Shown one piece after another: positions 52,394-63,800 of a stretch of 64,000 nucleotides of DNA. Below the pieces are notes generated by a model that saw only the letters and a program-made list of their open reading frames with translations, searched no databases and had not been told where the DNA came from. Source of the stretch: Chryseobacterium sp. (GTDB lineage Bacteria > Bacteroidota > Bacteroidia > Flavobacteriales > Weeksellaceae); assembly GCA_027492795.1 (NCBI GenBank), contig JAPUEB010000037.1, positions 107,311-171,310 on the forward strand, given 5' to 3'. The first letter of the stretch is position 1; each line of letters starts with the position of its first letter. Both the position numbers and the translations under genes were made by a program.

Positions 52394-52708
52394 TTAGTAA
52401 CCTCTTTGTTGATCTACAACTCTGTCCAAAACTACCTTTATCTTTGAAATTGCACCGTCAAATGCTTCTTTTGGCGTATTACCATTATCGGAAACTCTTT
52501 CCGGATTTCTGCCTTTCATTCTGGCTTCTATAACGCATTTGTGGTCGTTTACAGTTTCTTTGTTGCTGCTTTCGTCGGAGAAAAAAACTTCATATCTCGT
52601 AACGTAATTATCAAATCTACTTAATGAACTTTTTAAATCTTCACGAAAATAATTTTTAAAATCTACTGTGCTTTCTACATTGTTGTCTGAATTAATTAAT
52701 ACTTCCAT
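52394..52708 (-). CDS. HPF/RaiA-like ribosome-associated protein
   Basis: 104 aa, short form. The beta-alpha-beta-beta-beta-alpha pattern of the S30EA/HPF domain is visible: FREDLKSSLSRFDNYVTRYEVFFSDESS, DHKCVIEARMKGRNPERVSDNGNTPKEAFDGAISKIKVVLDRVV. HPF-type proteins bind the decoding centre and silence ribosomes in stationary phase or stress. The sequence is divergent from HPF but matches small HPF-like proteins of Bacteroidetes. It diverges from the baeRF gene across a spacer of 212 bases that must contain both promoters. Confidence 0.75.
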   Translation of the reverse strand: MEVLINSDNNVESTVDFKNYFREDLKSSLSRFDNYVTRYEVFFSDESSNKETVNDHKCVIEARMKGRNPERVSDNGNTPKEAFDGAISKIKVVLDRVVDQQRGY

Positions 52709-52920
52709 AACTTAATATTTTTAAATTTTTTAATGCAAAAACAAGGCAAATTTGCTTGAAAATTTCAATTTTATGATTTTTTAACATAAGTCTTTAATAA
52801 TAGTCTTAAATCACAAATATTATTGTTAAAAATTATTAAAAATTTTATTTTCAATTTATAAAATCTATAATTGGCAAAATTTTTAGTATATTACATAGAC
52901 AAAATCTAAAATGTAATATT

Positions 52921-54006
52921 ATGAAACTAAAAAAATTATTGCAAAAACTTGCAAACGAAACCAATTACCCAAGTGTAACCATTTCACTGAATACACACAG
53001 AACTCACCCTGAAAATCTTCAGGACGAAATAGTGTTGAAAAACCTTGTAAAAGAAGCAGAGGAAAGACTTCTTGCAAAGTTTACAGAGCGTGAAATTCAA
53101 AATATCCTGAACAAACTTTCTACCATTACGACAAAAATCGACTTCAATCATCTTCACGAAAGTCTTCATATTTTCATTTCTAAAGATAGAGAAGAAATCG
53201 TAAAAACAATGTGGCCAATTCAGGAAAATTTGGTTTATGTAGATGAAAAATTTGCCATAAAACCTTTGATTTTGGCTTATAACAGAACTACCAATTATCT
53301 CATACTTTTATTAACGCAGGATAAAACCAGACTTTACCGTGCGACCAACAATTTGGTAACCGAAGAAGTTGAAAATCATGTATTCCCATTTGGCGAAAAT
53401 CCACATTTCACTCCAAGAGATATCGAAAGAAGCGACGCCGAATATATGGATGATATCGCGAGAGAACACTTCCGAGATATTGACAAAGCGTTGGTAGATT
53501 TCATTAGAGAAAACGACGAAAAATTAAATGTTGTAGTCATCGCAGACCGCAATAATTACGACAGATTACTGCAAGTTGCAACCAAACCTTCTATTTATTT
53601 GGGTTATGATGATGTAAGTCATCTTGAAAAAGCACCGCATCACATTTCGGAGCAGGCTTGGAATATTGTAAAAGAAAAACAGAGCAACCGTAGAAAAGAA
53701 GCAATTTCAGAAATCAAAGAAGCGATTTCTGAAGCAAAAGTGATTACCGATTTGCAAGAAATTTACCAAGCAACCATCGACGGAAGAGCCGATTTATTAA
53801 TGGTTCACGAAGATTTCAAACAGCCGGTAAAAATGATTGATAACAGAACGTTTACCTATGAAAATGACGCTAAAGAACAAGGCGTGATTGACGATATCAC
53901 GAGCATTATTGCGTGGGAAGTTATTGAAAAAGGCGGAAGAACGTATTTCACAAGTAATGATTCCATAAAAGAATTAGGAGATATTGTACTGAAAACGAGG
54001 TATTGA
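52921..54006 (+). CDS. baeRF family 3 protein (bacterial aeRF1/Pelota-like; Balon relative)
   Basis: 361 aa. The opening VTISLNTHRTHPENLQDEIVLKNLVKEAEERLL matches the THR...P...QD.I.LKNL motif of baeRF family 3. The middle (LILAYNRTTNYLILLLTQDKTRLYRA) and the C-terminal domain (ISEAKVITDLQEIYQATIDGRADLLMV) follow the aeRF1-like domain order. There is no GGQ, so it should not release peptides. Balon, a characterised bacterial aeRF1 homologue, binds the ribosomal A site with EF-Tu in dormant cells; whether this protein acts likewise is inference. The HPF-like gene diverges from it and a stress-protein gene follows. Confidence 0.75.
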   Translation: MKLKKLLQKLANETNYPSVTISLNTHRTHPENLQDEIVLKNLVKEAEERLLAKFTEREIQNILNKLSTITTKIDFNHLHESLHIFISKDREEIVKTMWPIQENLVYVDEKFAIKPLILAYNRTTNYLILLLTQDKTRLYRATNNLVTEEVENHVFPFGENPHFTPRDIERSDAEYMDDIAREHFRDIDKALVDFIRENDEKLNVVVIADRNNYDRLLQVATKPSIYLGYDDVSHLEKAPHHISEQAWNIVKEKQSNRRKEAISEIKEAISEAKVITDLQEIYQATIDGRADLLMVHEDFKQPVKMIDNRTFTYENDAKEQGVIDDITSIIAWEVIEKGGRTYFTSNDSIKELGDIVLKTRY

Positions 54007-54105
54007 GCTGGAAGTGGGAGTTTGAAGTTCGAAGTCCGAAGTCCGAAGAAAAATGTAAATAAAAATAAAATCTGATGTCTGAAATCTGAAATCTGACATC
54101 CAAAA
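54007..54105. repeat. Heptamer repeats between baeRF and GSP17M-like genes
   Basis: GTTCGAAGTCCGAAGTCCGA (about 54025-54045) and CTGAAAT-type units (about 54075-54100, with CTGATGTC and GACATC as inverted ends). Same AAGTCCG unit as at 2391-2415 and 43515-43540. Confidence 0.65.
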
Positions 54106-54130
54106 ATATTAATCAAAAAAAATAAGAATT

Positions 54131-54619
54131 ATGTCATATACAGTAGTATCATTATTTCCGATTGCCGTAAATCCGGAAGATGTAGTAGCAAAACTTGAAA
54201 ATAACGGTTTTGCAAAAGAGAATGTCAATATTTCAAAATACAATATTGAAGGAGATTTGGTAGACGACCTTGAAGAAGATGAAAAAACCAAAAATTTTTG
54301 GGATTATCTTTTTGGCGATACCAAATGGAGAACCGCTTATCAAAAAGCAGGAATTGATAATAACACCGTTACCGTTTATACCGACAGCATTGAAGATGCA
54401 AGAAGAGCAAAATCAATAATGGACGAGAACGGTGCATTAGATATTAAAAAATACCACAAAGAAAATATTGATTCGGAATATGAAATTTCTGAGGAAGAAC
54501 AGGACAGAATTATTGCAAAAGCCAGACACAATGTCTATTTTCTAGATGGAAACAGAACCTATAAACCAAACAGTCGTGGTATGAACAAGCGAATGGACTA
54601 TCTTGGCGCGAAAGACTAA
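54131..54619 (+). CDS. General stress protein 17M-like domain protein
   Basis: 162 aa, soluble and acidic. The N-terminal half (VVSLFPIAVNPEDVVAKLENNGFAKENVNIS...TAYQKAGIDNNTVTVYTDSIEDARRAKSIMDENGA) has the ferredoxin-like pattern of the GSP17M/YflT domain known from Bacillus stress proteins. The C-terminal part is charged and ends with a Lys/Arg-rich helix. Role unknown. Its place right after the baeRF gene and opposite the HPF-like gene supports a stress role (inference). Confidence 0.65.
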   Translation: MSYTVVSLFPIAVNPEDVVAKLENNGFAKENVNISKYNIEGDLVDDLEEDEKTKNFWDYLFGDTKWRTAYQKAGIDNNTVTVYTDSIEDARRAKSIMDENGALDIKKYHKENIDSEYEISEEEQDRIIAKARHNVYFLDGNRTYKPNSRGMNKRMDYLGAKD

Positions 54620-54643
54620 CTTTTTTATAAATTTTTCATTTTT

Positions 54644-54668
54644 AAAATCCCAATTTTTTGGGATTTTT
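54644..54668 (+). terminator. Terminator of the GSP17M-like gene
   Basis: AAAATCCC pairs with GGGATTTT around AATTTTTT, then T residues. It separates the stress genes from the lipoprotein gene. Confidence 0.75.
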
Positions 54669-54690
54669 TGTTAAACTAAAATTCTACATT

Positions 54691-55167
54691 ATGAAAAAAA
54701 TATTTTTATTGATCATCCCTTTACTTTTAATTTCCTGCGGAAAAACTTCTGAAAATCACGCTGAAGGAAAGTGGATAAAGGGTGATAAACAGGAACAAAT
54801 TGAGATTAAAGAAAGACAATTCGGCGGTTTTGGAAAAACGATGATTGAGGTTGGTTATCGTTATAACGAACTGTATTGGGCTGGACAAAATGAAAACTGG
54901 GAATATGCAAAATATCAGTTAGAAGACCTTGAAGAAGCCATGCAAAAAGGCTTCGAACGACGACCGAACCGTGAGAAAAACGCCAAACATTTTATGACGG
55001 TTTCTATTCCCGAACTCATGAAGGCGATTGAGGAAAAAAGCAAGCCCGAATTTGAGGAAAGTTTTGAAAACTTGCGTGTAAGTTGTACTTCCTGTCACAA
55101 GATGGAGGAACTGCCGTCATTCAAGGTGCAAATTCCAAAAGTGAATACGAGTGTGATTGGCAAGTAA
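54691..55167 (+). CDS. Putative haem-c-binding lipoprotein
   Basis: 158 aa from ATG 54691; an in-frame upstream start at 54658 lies in the terminator and is unlikely. The signal MKKIFLLIIPLLLISCGK gives lipid-modified Cys16. The mature part is helical (YNELYWAGQNENWEYAKYQLEDLEEAMQKGFERRP) and ends with CTSCHKMEE, a CxxCH haem c motif. It resembles cytochrome c'-like or DUF-type four-helix lipoproteins of Bacteroidetes. It would sit in the periplasm or outer membrane. No cytochrome maturation gene is nearby. Confidence 0.8.
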   Translation: MKKIFLLIIPLLLISCGKTSENHAEGKWIKGDKQEQIEIKERQFGGFGKTMIEVGYRYNELYWAGQNENWEYAKYQLEDLEEAMQKGFERRPNREKNAKHFMTVSIPELMKAIEEKSKPEFEESFENLRVSCTSCHKMEELPSFKVQIPKVNTSVIGK

Positions 55168-55188
55168 AATTTCCAAAAAATCAACAAA

Positions 55189-55215
55189 AAATCCCGACTC
55201 CAAAGAATCGGGATT
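55189..55215. terminator. Two-way terminator between convergent genes
   Basis: AAATCCCGA pairs with TCGGGATTT. An A-run precedes it and a T-run follows, so it can stop transcripts of the lipoprotein gene (plus) and the DUF3467 gene (minus). Confidence 0.8.
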
Positions 55216-55238
55216 TGCTTTTTTTGAAAAAAAACTAA

Positions 55239-55544
55239 TTACGCGTTTACGTTATTGTTTTGTCCCAATACGAAAGGTTCAACTTCTTTGATTTCTCCGA
55301 ATTGTTGCTCGTAGTTTGCGATGTTTTGTTGCAAAGCCGTCAAAAGTCTTTTTGCGTGCAATGGAGCCAAGATTACTCTTGATCTTACGTTTGCTTGCTG
55401 AACTCCAGGCATTAGTTGGATGAAATCTGTTACGAATTCTGATGGAGAGTGGTTGATCAATGCCAAATTGCAATATACACCTGCTGCTACCATTTCGTTC
55501 AATTGAATGTTGATGTTTCCGTCTTGTGGATTTTGATTGTCCAT
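55239..55544 (-). CDS. DUF3467 family protein
   Basis: 101 aa from ATG 55544 (MDNQNPQDGNINIQLNEMVA); the in-frame extension to 55580 is unlikely. INIQLNEMVAAGVYCNLALINHSPSEFVTDFIQLMPGVQQANVRSRVILAPLHAKRLLTALQQNI is the full DUF3467 domain, a small protein of unknown function common beside rpoC in Bacteroidetes (recalled). It follows rpoC by about 100 bases that contain GTTCAA-type repeats. Confidence 0.93.
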   Translation of the reverse strand: MDNQNPQDGNINIQLNEMVAAGVYCNLALINHSPSEFVTDFIQLMPGVQQANVRSRVILAPLHAKRLLTALQQNIANYEQQFGEIKEVEPFVLGQNNNVNA

Positions 55545-55559
55545 GATATTTTTTTGTTT

Positions 55560-55650
55560 AAAATTGTTTAAATTGTTCAATGTAGTTCAAATCGTTCAAT
55601 GTGGTTCAACTTTGAACAATTTGAACAAAGTTGAACCTTTTGAACTATTA
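55560..55650. repeat. GTTCAA repeats and hairpin between rpoC and DUF3467
   Basis: Units such as TTGTTCAATGTAGTTCAAAT alternate with their complements (TTGAACAATTTGAAC), giving an inverted-repeat block. It could end or attenuate the rpoC transcript. Confidence 0.55.
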
Positions 55651-58600
55651 ACTTAAGTCTTCGAACTCGTTTTTTGAGCCTACGATGACGTTTTGGTATT
55701 CTTTCAGACCCGTTCCTGCAGGAATTCTGTGTCCTACAATTACGTTTTCTTTCAGACCGCCAAGATAATCTACTTTTCCTGATACTGCCGCTTCGTTCAA
55801 AACTTTTGTCGTTTCCTGGAAGGACGCTGCAGACATGAAGGATTTCGTTTGTAGTGCCGCTCTCGTAATTCCTTGCAATACTGGTGTTGCAGTTGCAGGA
55901 AGCGCTTCACGAACTTCTACCAATTGTAAATCTTCACGTTTCAGTTTGGAGTTTTCATCACGAAGTTCACGTGCTGTGATCATCTGTCCTGGTTTCAAAT
56001 CTTTGGAATCTCCGGCTTCTGTTACTACTTTTAGTCCGAAAATACGGTTGTTCTCTTCCAAGAAATCATATTTATGTTCCAAAGCGCCTTCAAGGAATTG
56101 CGTGTCGCCACCATCAACGATTTCTACTTTCGTCATCATCTGTCTTACGATGATTTCAAAGTGTTTGTCGTCAATTTTTACCCCTTGTAAACGGTAAACT
56201 TCCTGAATTTCATTCACCAAATATTCCTGAACCGCAGTTGGTCCTTTGATTTTCAGGATATCGTCCGGAGTTACAGAACCGTCGGATAACGGTGCACCCG
56301 CTCTTACGAAGTCGTTTTCCTGAACAAGAATTTGGTTGGAAAGTTTAACAAGATAAATTTTACGTTCACCTGTTTTTGCTTCCACGATCAATTCTCGGTT
56401 ACCTCTCTTGATTTTTCCGTAAGAAACTACCCCGTCGATTTCTGTTACTACAGCAGGATTCGATGGATTTCTTGCTTCGAAAAGTTCGGTAACTCTTGGA
56501 AGACCACCCGTAATATCCCCCGCTTTTGCAGATTTTCTTGGGATTTTGATCATAACCTTACCGGCTTTGATTTTTTCTCCGTCGTTCACCATTAAGTGGG
56601 CTCCAACAGGAAGGTTGTATGATTTAATCAACTCACCTTTGGTATCTACAACTTTTAGCGTTGGAATTGCCTTTTTGTTTCTGGATTCTGAAATTACTTT
56701 CTCCTCGAAACCAGTTTGTTCGTCGATTTCCAATTGGAAAGAAACCCCTTGAATGATGTCCTCGTATTCTACTTTACCGGCAGATTCTGCGATAATTACC
56801 GCGTTATATGGATCCCATTTTGCAATGGTTGTTCCTTTGGTCACTTTATCGCCAGGTTTTACAAATAATGCAGAACCGTAAGGTAAGTTAGCAACCATCA
56901 ATGGTGTTCTTGCCTCATTATCAGCAACCAAACGGAATTCTGTAGAACGGGAAACCACAACTTCTTGTTTTTCGCCCGCTTCGTTTTCGGAAGTTACAGT
57001 TCTTACCTCATCCATTTCCACGATACCGTCGCGACGAGCAACGATGGAAGGATTTTCGGAAACGTTTCCTGCAGTTCCTCCTTGGTGGAAGGTTCTCAAC
57101 GTTAACTGAGTTCCAGGTTCACCGATGGATTGTGCTGCGATAACTCCTACTGCTTCACCCATATGAATTGGTTTTCCGGTCGCCAAATTACGTCCGTAAC
57201 ATTTCGCACAGATACCTTTTTTCGCTTCACAAGTTAATGGAGAACGCACTTCTACAGCATCTATACCTGCTTCTTCGATTTTTTTCGCTAATGCCTCGTT
57301 GATGATAACGTCTGCATTTACAATTAATTCATCGGTTTCAGGATGATAAATATCGTGAAGAGAAACTCTACCCAAAATTCTTTCGGAAAGTTTTTCTACG
57401 ATTTCGTCGTTTTTCTTTAATGGAGAAACTTCAGTTCCTCTCAAAGTTCCACAATCGTCTTCTGTAATGATAACGTCCTGTGCAACGTCCACCAATCTTC
57501 TCGTTAAGTAACCAGCATCGGCAGTTTTCAAAGCGGTATCTGCAAGACCTTTACGAGCACCGTGAGTAGAGATGAAGTATTCCAAAATGGAAAGACCTTC
57601 TTTAAAGTTTGCTACAATCGGGTTTTCGATAATTTCTGCACCTGTAGAACCGGCTTTTTGCGGTTTCGCCATCAATCCTCTCATACCGGATAACTGACGA
57701 ATCTGTTCTTTAGAACCTCTCGCTCCAGAATCAAGCATCATATAAACAGAGTTGAAACCTCCTTGATCGGTTTTCATTCTGCTCATAATCATTTCGGTTA
57801 ATCCTGCGTTCGTGTTCGTCCAAACGTCGATTACTTGGTTGTATCTTTCAGTGTCTGTAATAAGACCCATGTTATAGTTCGCCTTGATTTCATCCACATT
57901 TTCTACAGCATTGGCAATCATCGTTTTCTTTTCGTTTGGAATTACGATATCTCCCAATGAGAACGAAAGACCACCTTTGAAAGCGTTTGCGTAACCAAGA
58001 TTTTTCATTTCATCAAGGAATTTCACGGTAGTTGGGAAATCTGTATCCGCCAAAATTCTACCGATAACGTTTCTCAAAGATTTTTTCGTCAACAATTCGT
58101 TGATGTAACCAACTTCTTTCGGAACGATTTGGTTGAATAAAATTCTTCCGACAGTGGTTTCAATCAATTTAGTTACCAATTCTCCTTCTTCATTTTTCAC
58201 AGGAAGTTTACATCTTACTTTCGCATTTAATGAAACTTTTCCTTCTGCATAAGCAATTTCTGCTTCTTCTGGAGAATAAAACGCCAAACCTTCACCTTTT
58301 ACTTTGTAATCTTCCGTTGAATGTGCTTCTTTAGTCATGAAATAAAGACCAAGAACCATGTCTTGAGAAGGAACCGTAATTGGAGAACCGTTTGCAGGGT
58401 TCAAAATGTTTTGAGAACCAAGCATTAGAAGTTGTGCTTCCAAAATTGCTTCCGGTCCTAAAGGTAAGTGAACCGCCATTTGGTCACCATCAAAGTCGGC
58501 GTTGAAAGCCGTAGTTACCAATGGGTGCAATTGAATTGCTTTACCTTCAATCATTTTTGGCTGGAACGCTTGGATACCCAATCTGTGAAGCGTAGGTGCT

Positions 58601-59916
58601 CTGTTCAAAAGTACAGGGTGACCTTTCATCACGTTTTCCAAAATATCGTAAACTACAGGTTCTTTTCTGTCGATAATACGTTTTGCAGATTTTACGGTTT
58701 TTACAATTCCTCTTTCAATTAATTTTCTGATAATGAACGGTTTGTACAATTCCGCCGCCATATCTTTAGGAATACCACATTCGTGAAGTTGAAGGTTTGG
58801 ACCAACGACAATTACCGAACGCGCAGAATAATCTACCCTTTTTCCTAATAAGTTCTGACGGAAACGACCTTGCTTTCCTTTCAATGAATCTGAAAGTGAC
58901 TTCAATGGTCTGTTTGATTCAGATTTTACGGCTGAAGATTTTCTTGTGTTATCGAATAATGAATCTACAGATTCCTGCAACATACGTTTTTCGTTTCTCA
59001 AGATTACTTCCGGTGCTTTGATTTCCAAAAGTCTCTTCAAACGGTTGTTTCTAATGATAACCCTTCTGTAAAGGTCATTCAAATCCGAAGTTGCGAAACG
59101 ACCACCATCCAATGGAACCAAAGGTCTCAATTCTGGCGGAATTACAGGAAGAACACGCATTACCATCCATTCCGGACGGTTGATCATTCTTGTGTTTGCG
59201 CCTCTTAAAGCCTCAACAACATTTAATCTTTTTAATGCTTCTGTTCTTCTTTGTTTTGAACCTTCGTTGTGTGCTTTGTGTCTTAAATCGAAAGACAACG
59301 CATCCAAATCGATTCTTTTTAGCAATTCTTCAACGGCTTCTGCACCCATTTTCGCAATGAATTTGTTCGGGTCAGAATCGTCAAGATATTGGTTGTCCGG
59401 CGGAAGTGTTTCCAGAATATCCAAATATTCTTCCTCGGTTAAAAATTCTTTGTCTTCAAAGTCGGAACCGTCGGCTTTTTTCGCCAAACCTTGCTGAATA
59501 ACGACATATCTTTCATAATAGATGATCATATCCAACTTTTTGGAAGGCAATCCTAAAAGGTAACCGATTTTGTTCGGCAATGAACGGAAATACCAAATAT
59601 GCGCGATTGGAACTACTAAGTTGATGTGTCCAATTCTTTCACGACGCACTTTTTTCTCGGTAACTTCCACACCACAACGGTCGCACACAATTCCTTTGTA
59701 ACGAATTCTCTTGTATTTTCCACAAGCACACTCGTAATCCTTCACAGGACCAAAGATTTTTTCGCAGAAAAGACCGTCACGTTCAGGTTTGTGCGTTCTG
59801 TAGTTGATGGTTTCCGGTTTTAGAACTTCCCCTCTGGAATCCTGTAAAATAGATTCCGGTGAAGCCAAACCGATGGTGATTTTATTAAATCTGCTTGATT
59901 TATTTTTATTTGACAT
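55648..59916 (-). CDS. rpoC: DNA-directed RNA polymerase, beta' subunit
   Basis: Catalytic large subunit of RNA polymerase, 1422 aa. N-terminal zinc site Cys63, Cys65, Cys78, Cys81 ([14 protein letters not shown]). The catalytic Mg site NADFDGDQM is at residues 472-480. [13 protein letters not shown], the trigger-loop region ([19 protein letters not shown]), and the second zinc site ([13 protein letters not shown]) are present. The terminal part ([27 protein letters not shown]) is complete. In most bacteria rpoC directly follows rpoB; here a dioxygenase gene lies between them. Complete and conserved. Confidence 0.98.
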   Translation of the reverse strand: MSNKNKSSRFNKITIGLASPESILQDSRGEVLKPETINYRTHKPERDGLFCEKIFGPVKDYECACGKYKRIRYKGIVCDRCGVEVTEKKVRRERIGHINLVVPIAHIWYFRSLPNKIGYLLGLPSKKLDMIIYYERYVVIQQGLAKKADGSDFEDKEFLTEEEYLDILETLPPDNQYLDDSDPNKFIAKMGAEAVEELLKRIDLDALSFDLRHKAHNEGSKQRRTEALKRLNVVEALRGANTRMINRPEWMVMRVLPVIPPELRPLVPLDGGRFATSDLNDLYRRVIIRNNRLKRLLEIKAPEVILRNEKRMLQESVDSLFDNTRKSSAVKSESNRPLKSLSDSLKGKQGRFRQNLLGKRVDYSARSVIVVGPNLQLHECGIPKDMAAELYKPFIIRKLIERGIVKTVKSAKRIIDRKEPVVYDILENVMKGHPVLLNRAPTLHRLGIQAFQPKMIEGKAIQLHPLVTTAFNADFDGDQMAVHLPLGPEAILEAQLLMLGSQNILNPANGSPITVPSQDMVLGLYFMTKEAHSTEDYKVKGEGLAFYSPEEAEIAYAEGKVSLNAKVRCKLPVKNEEGELVTKLIETTVGRILFNQIVPKEVGYINELLTKKSLRNVIGRILADTDFPTTVKFLDEMKNLGYANAFKGGLSFSLGDIVIPNEKKTMIANAVENVDEIKANYNMGLITDTERYNQVIDVWTNTNAGLTEMIMSRMKTDQGGFNSVYMMLDSGARGSKEQIRQLSGMRGLMAKPQKAGSTGAEIIENPIVANFKEGLSILEYFISTHGARKGLADTALKTADAGYLTRRLVDVAQDVIITEDDCGTLRGTEVSPLKKNDEIVEKLSERILGRVSLHDIYHPETDELIVNADVIINEALAKKIEEAGIDAVEVRSPLTCEAKKGICAKCYGRNLATGKPIHMGEAVGVIAAQSIGEPGTQLTLRTFHQGGTAGNVSENPSIVARRDGIVEMDEVRTVTSENEAGEKQEVVVSRSTEFRLVADNEARTPLMVANLPYGSALFVKPGDKVTKGTTIAKWDPYNAVIIAESAGKVEYEDIIQGVSFQLEIDEQTGFEEKVISESRNKKAIPTLKVVDTKGELIKSYNLPVGAHLMVNDGEKIKAGKVMIKIPRKSAKAGDITGGLPRVTELFEARNPSNPAVVTEIDGVVSYGKIKRGNRELIVEAKTGERKIYLVKLSNQILVQENDFVRAGAPLSDGSVTPDDILKIKGPTAVQEYLVNEIQEVYRLQGVKIDDKHFEIIVRQMMTKVEIVDGGDTQFLEGALEHKYDFLEENNRIFGLKVVTEAGDSKDLKPGQMITARELRDENSKLKREDLQLVEVREALPATATPVLQGITRAALQTKSFMSAASFQETTKVLNEAAVSGKVDYLGGLKENVIVGHRIPAGTGLKEYQNVIVGSKNEFEDLS

Positions 59917-59934
59917 AAAAAATAATTTTAAAAA

Positions 59935-60864
59935 TTAAAATAATGCGGGACGCTGCGTAACTTCGTGGTAGCAAATTGCATTTTCATCAAAATAATGGAA
60001 AACCATACTTTTTCTGGTTCTATTTTTATCTGAATGTGCTTCGCCACCATGTAAAATGTTTGCATGCCAAATCAGCATATCGCCCTTTTCCGCACAGAAT
60101 ATTTCTTTTTGAAGATTCATTGATTTTATTTTATCTTCCAGCATCTTTTCGTAAGCTGCATAACCTTTATTCCCCAATTTCCATTTGGTACCTACATTAT
60201 CATAATCTGAATTCATGAAATAAGGCAACCTATGGCTTTTAGGGTAGTAATGTAAAGCTCCGTTTTCTGCATCCGTATTTTCCAGTGCAATCCAAACTCC
60301 CAAAAGTCCTCCTAACGGAAAAGTGGTCATGTGGATACTGTCCGAATGCGTTTTTTGCTCACTGCCATTAATAAAGTTGATACTTTGAAACAATTTTGCT
60401 TTACCGTCAAACAAAATACTTAATAATTCGATTAAAGATTTGTCTTCTCCAATTTTCTTGATAAGGTTTGAATGATGTATGGCAAACATTAACTTATTTC
60501 TATATTTGAACTGAATTTTACCAGAATCCAACAACGTTTGTATTTCGCTGTTGATTTGATTCACCGTAGATTCGTCCAAATAATTTTTGATGATACAGTA
60601 TCCCAAATCAAAGAAGCCCAAAAGACTTTCCTGATTTTCTTTATTTTGTGACTTATAAAAAGAAGTTTCTTTAACAGCCTCAATGTCCTCTTTTCTATCA
60701 AATTCGGACTTCAAATGTTTGAAATCTTCGCTTGACACGGGAGAAAAATACTTCTTTTTTAGTCCGTATCTTTCAAACAAAGGAACATTGTGGTACAATT
60801 TCTTTTTTTGGAAGAAGTTGTACACCATATAGCTAATTTTCGATTCTTTTATAAAGCTCAACAT
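59935..60864 (-). CDS. Phytanoyl-CoA dioxygenase (PhyH) family protein
   Basis: Fe(II)/2-oxoglutarate-dependent oxygenase of 309 aa. Iron ligands are the HxD pair in KTHSDSIHM and the distal His in HANILHGG. The 2-oxoglutarate-binding Arg would be in NRTRKSMVFHY. GCIIKNYLDE-like N-terminal strand and LLGVWIALENTDAENGALHYYPKSH are family-typical. The substrate is unknown. It is unusual in lying between rpoB (32 bases upstream) and rpoC (18 bases downstream) on the same strand, and so should be co-transcribed with them. A GATA-like transcription stop is not seen in either gap. Confidence 0.92.
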   Translation of the reverse strand: MLSFIKESKISYMVYNFFQKKKLYHNVPLFERYGLKKKYFSPVSSEDFKHLKSEFDRKEDIEAVKETSFYKSQNKENQESLLGFFDLGYCIIKNYLDESTVNQINSEIQTLLDSGKIQFKYRNKLMFAIHHSNLIKKIGEDKSLIELLSILFDGKAKLFQSINFINGSEQKTHSDSIHMTTFPLGGLLGVWIALENTDAENGALHYYPKSHRLPYFMNSDYDNVGTKWKLGNKGYAAYEKMLEDKIKSMNLQKEIFCAEKGDMLIWHANILHGGEAHSDKNRTRKSMVFHYFDENAICYHEVTQRPALF

Positions 60865-60896
60865 GACTGTTTTGGAAAATAAAAACCAATTATTTT

Positions 60897-63800
60897 TTAT
60901 TCTTCAAGTCTAACATCTAATCCAAGTCCCTGAAGTTCGTGCAACAATACGTTGAAAGATTCAGGAATTCCTGGTTCCGGCATTGCTTCTCCTTTTGCGA
61001 TGGCTTCGTAAGTTTTCGCTCTACCAATCACGTCATCCGACTTCACAGTCAAGATTTCTCTCAAGATATTGGATGCTCCGAATGCTTCAAGAGCCCAAAC
61101 CTCCATTTCCCCGAATCTCTGTCCACCAAATTGCGCTTTACCTCCTAAAGGTTGCTGCGTAATTAATGAATAAGGACCGATGGAACGTGCGTGCATTTTG
61201 TCATCAACCATGTGGCCGAGTTTCAACATATAAATCACACCAACGGTTGCAGGTTGAGAGAATTTCTCTCCGGTTCCACCATCATAAAGATAAGTGCTTC
61301 CGAATTTTGGAAGTCCGGCTTCGTCGGTATATTCTGTGATTTGTTCCAAAGTTGCTCCGTCGAAAATTGGAGTTGCGAATTTCAATCCCAATTTTTTACC
61401 AGCCCAACCGAGAACAGTTTCGTAAATCTGTCCGATGTTCATACGGGAAGGTACACCAAGCGGATTCAACACGATATCAACAGGTGTTCCGTCTTCAAGG
61501 AAAGGCATATCTTCTTCGCGAACGATTCTGGATACGATACCTTTATTACCGTGACGACCTGCCATTTTATCACCAACGTTTAGTTTACGTTTTTTAGCAA
61601 TGTAAACTTTCGCCAACTTCATGATACCCGCAGGAAGTTCGTCCCCGATGGAAATTGCAAATTTCTCGCGGTTTTTAACACCCATGATGTCGTTATACTT
61701 GATTTTATAGTTGTGAATCAACTGCTTAATCAAGTCGTTTTTGTCTTGATCAACCGTCCAATCTGCACCACTTACGTTGGCATAATCTTCAACGCTTTGA
61801 AGAAGTTTAGTGGTGAATTTCACTCCTTTTCCGATAATTTCCTCGTTCAAGTCGTTGTTTACCCCTTGAGAAGTTTTTCCGTTTACCAAACTTGTCAATT
61901 TTTCAATTAAGGTATTCCTTAAATCGTCAAATTTAACTTTATAGGTGTTTTCAATTTCCTCAAGTTTCAACTTTTCTTCAGCTCTTCTCTTTTTGTCTTT
62001 AATGTTTCTAGAAAAGAGTTTTTTATCAATAACAACACCTCTTAAAGAAGAATCTGCTTTTAGGGAAGCATCTTTCACATCACCTGCTTTATCACCAAAA
62101 ATCGCACGAAGAAGTTTTTCTTCCGGAGTTGGGTCGGATTCACCTTTTGGAGTGATTTTACCAATCATGATATCTCCAGGTTTCACTTCTGCACCAATTC
62201 TGATCATACCGTTTTCGTCCAAGTCTTTTGTAGCCTCTTCTGAAACGTTTGGAATATCGGCAGTTAGTTCTTCCATACCCAATTTCGTATCACGAACTTC
62301 CAAAGAATATTCGTCAACGTGGATGGATGTAAACCAGTCTTCGCGAACCACTTTTTCGTTGATCACGATGGCATCCTCGAAGTTGTACCCTTTCCAAGGC
62401 ATGAACGCAACGGTAAGGTTTCTACCCAAAGCCAATTCTCCGTTTTCAGTAGCGTAACCGTCGCAAAGAACCTGACCTTTTTCTACTTTATCGCCAACTC
62501 TTACGTTTGGTCTCAAAGTAATGGTGGTAGATTGGTTGGTTTTACGGAATTTTGTTAATTGATATGTTTTTGTAGCAGATTCGAAGCTTACAATGTCTTC
62601 ATCTTCGCTTCTTTCGTATTTGATAATAATTTTATCTGAATCCACATATTCTACAACACCGTTTCCTTCCGCATTAATTAAAATTCTGGAATCTTTTGCC
62701 ACTTGTTTTTCAAGACCTGTTCCTACAACCGGAGCTTCTGGTTTTAATAATGGAACGGCTTGACGCATCATGTTGGATCCCATCAATGCACGGTTCGCAT
62801 CATCATGCTCCAAGAAAGGAATTAATGAAGCGGAAATACCGGAAATTTGGTTTGGCGCAACGTCGATTAAGTCAACCTGTTGTGGTTCTACTACCGGATA
62901 ATCTCCATCCAAACGTGCGATAATTCTGTCGGTTTCAAACTCACCTTTATCATTCAATTCTACGTTTGCCTGTGCGATAACTTTTTCTTCCTCATCTTCG
63001 GCATTCAAATAAATTGGTTCTGCCTTCAATTCTACTTTACCGTTTTCTACTTTTCTATAAGGCGTTTCGATGAAACCAAGGTTGTTGATTTTTGCATAGA
63101 TTCCAAGAGAAGAAATCAAACCAATGTTTGGTCCTTCCGGAGTTTCAATCGGGCAAATTCTTCCGTAGTGTGTATGGTGAACGTCTCGAACCTCGAAACC
63201 TGCTCTTTCTCTGGAAAGTCCACCAGGTCCTAATGCAGAAAGACGACGTTTGTGCGTGATTTCTGAAAGTGGGTTGGTTTGGTCCATAAACTGAGACAAC
63301 TGGTTGGTTCCGAAGAAGGAATTGATTACAGAAGTCAAAGTTTTTGCATTTACCAAATCTGTTGGAGTAAAGATTTCGTTATCTCTAACGTTCATTCTCT
63401 CGCGTATGGTTCTTGCAATTCTGGAAAGACCTACACCAAACTGTCCTGCCAATTGCTCACCAACAGTTTTAATTCTTCTGTTGGAAAGGTGGTCGATATC
63501 ATCAACTTCCGCTTTAGAGTTTGCCAACTCAATTAAGTGGCGAACGATAGCGATGATGTCGTCTTTGGTAAGAACTTCTGTAGATTCTGGAATATTTAAA
63601 CCTAATTTTTTGTTCAAACGGTAACGTCCAACTTCTCCTAATGAATAACGTTGCTCGGAGAAGAACAATTTTTCAATAATTCCTCTTGCCGTTTCTTCAT
63701 CTGGCGGATCTGCATTACGCAACTGACGATAAATATATTCTACAGCCTCTTTTTCGGAGTTTGTAGGGTCTTTTTGTAAAGTATTTTGGATGATGGAGAA

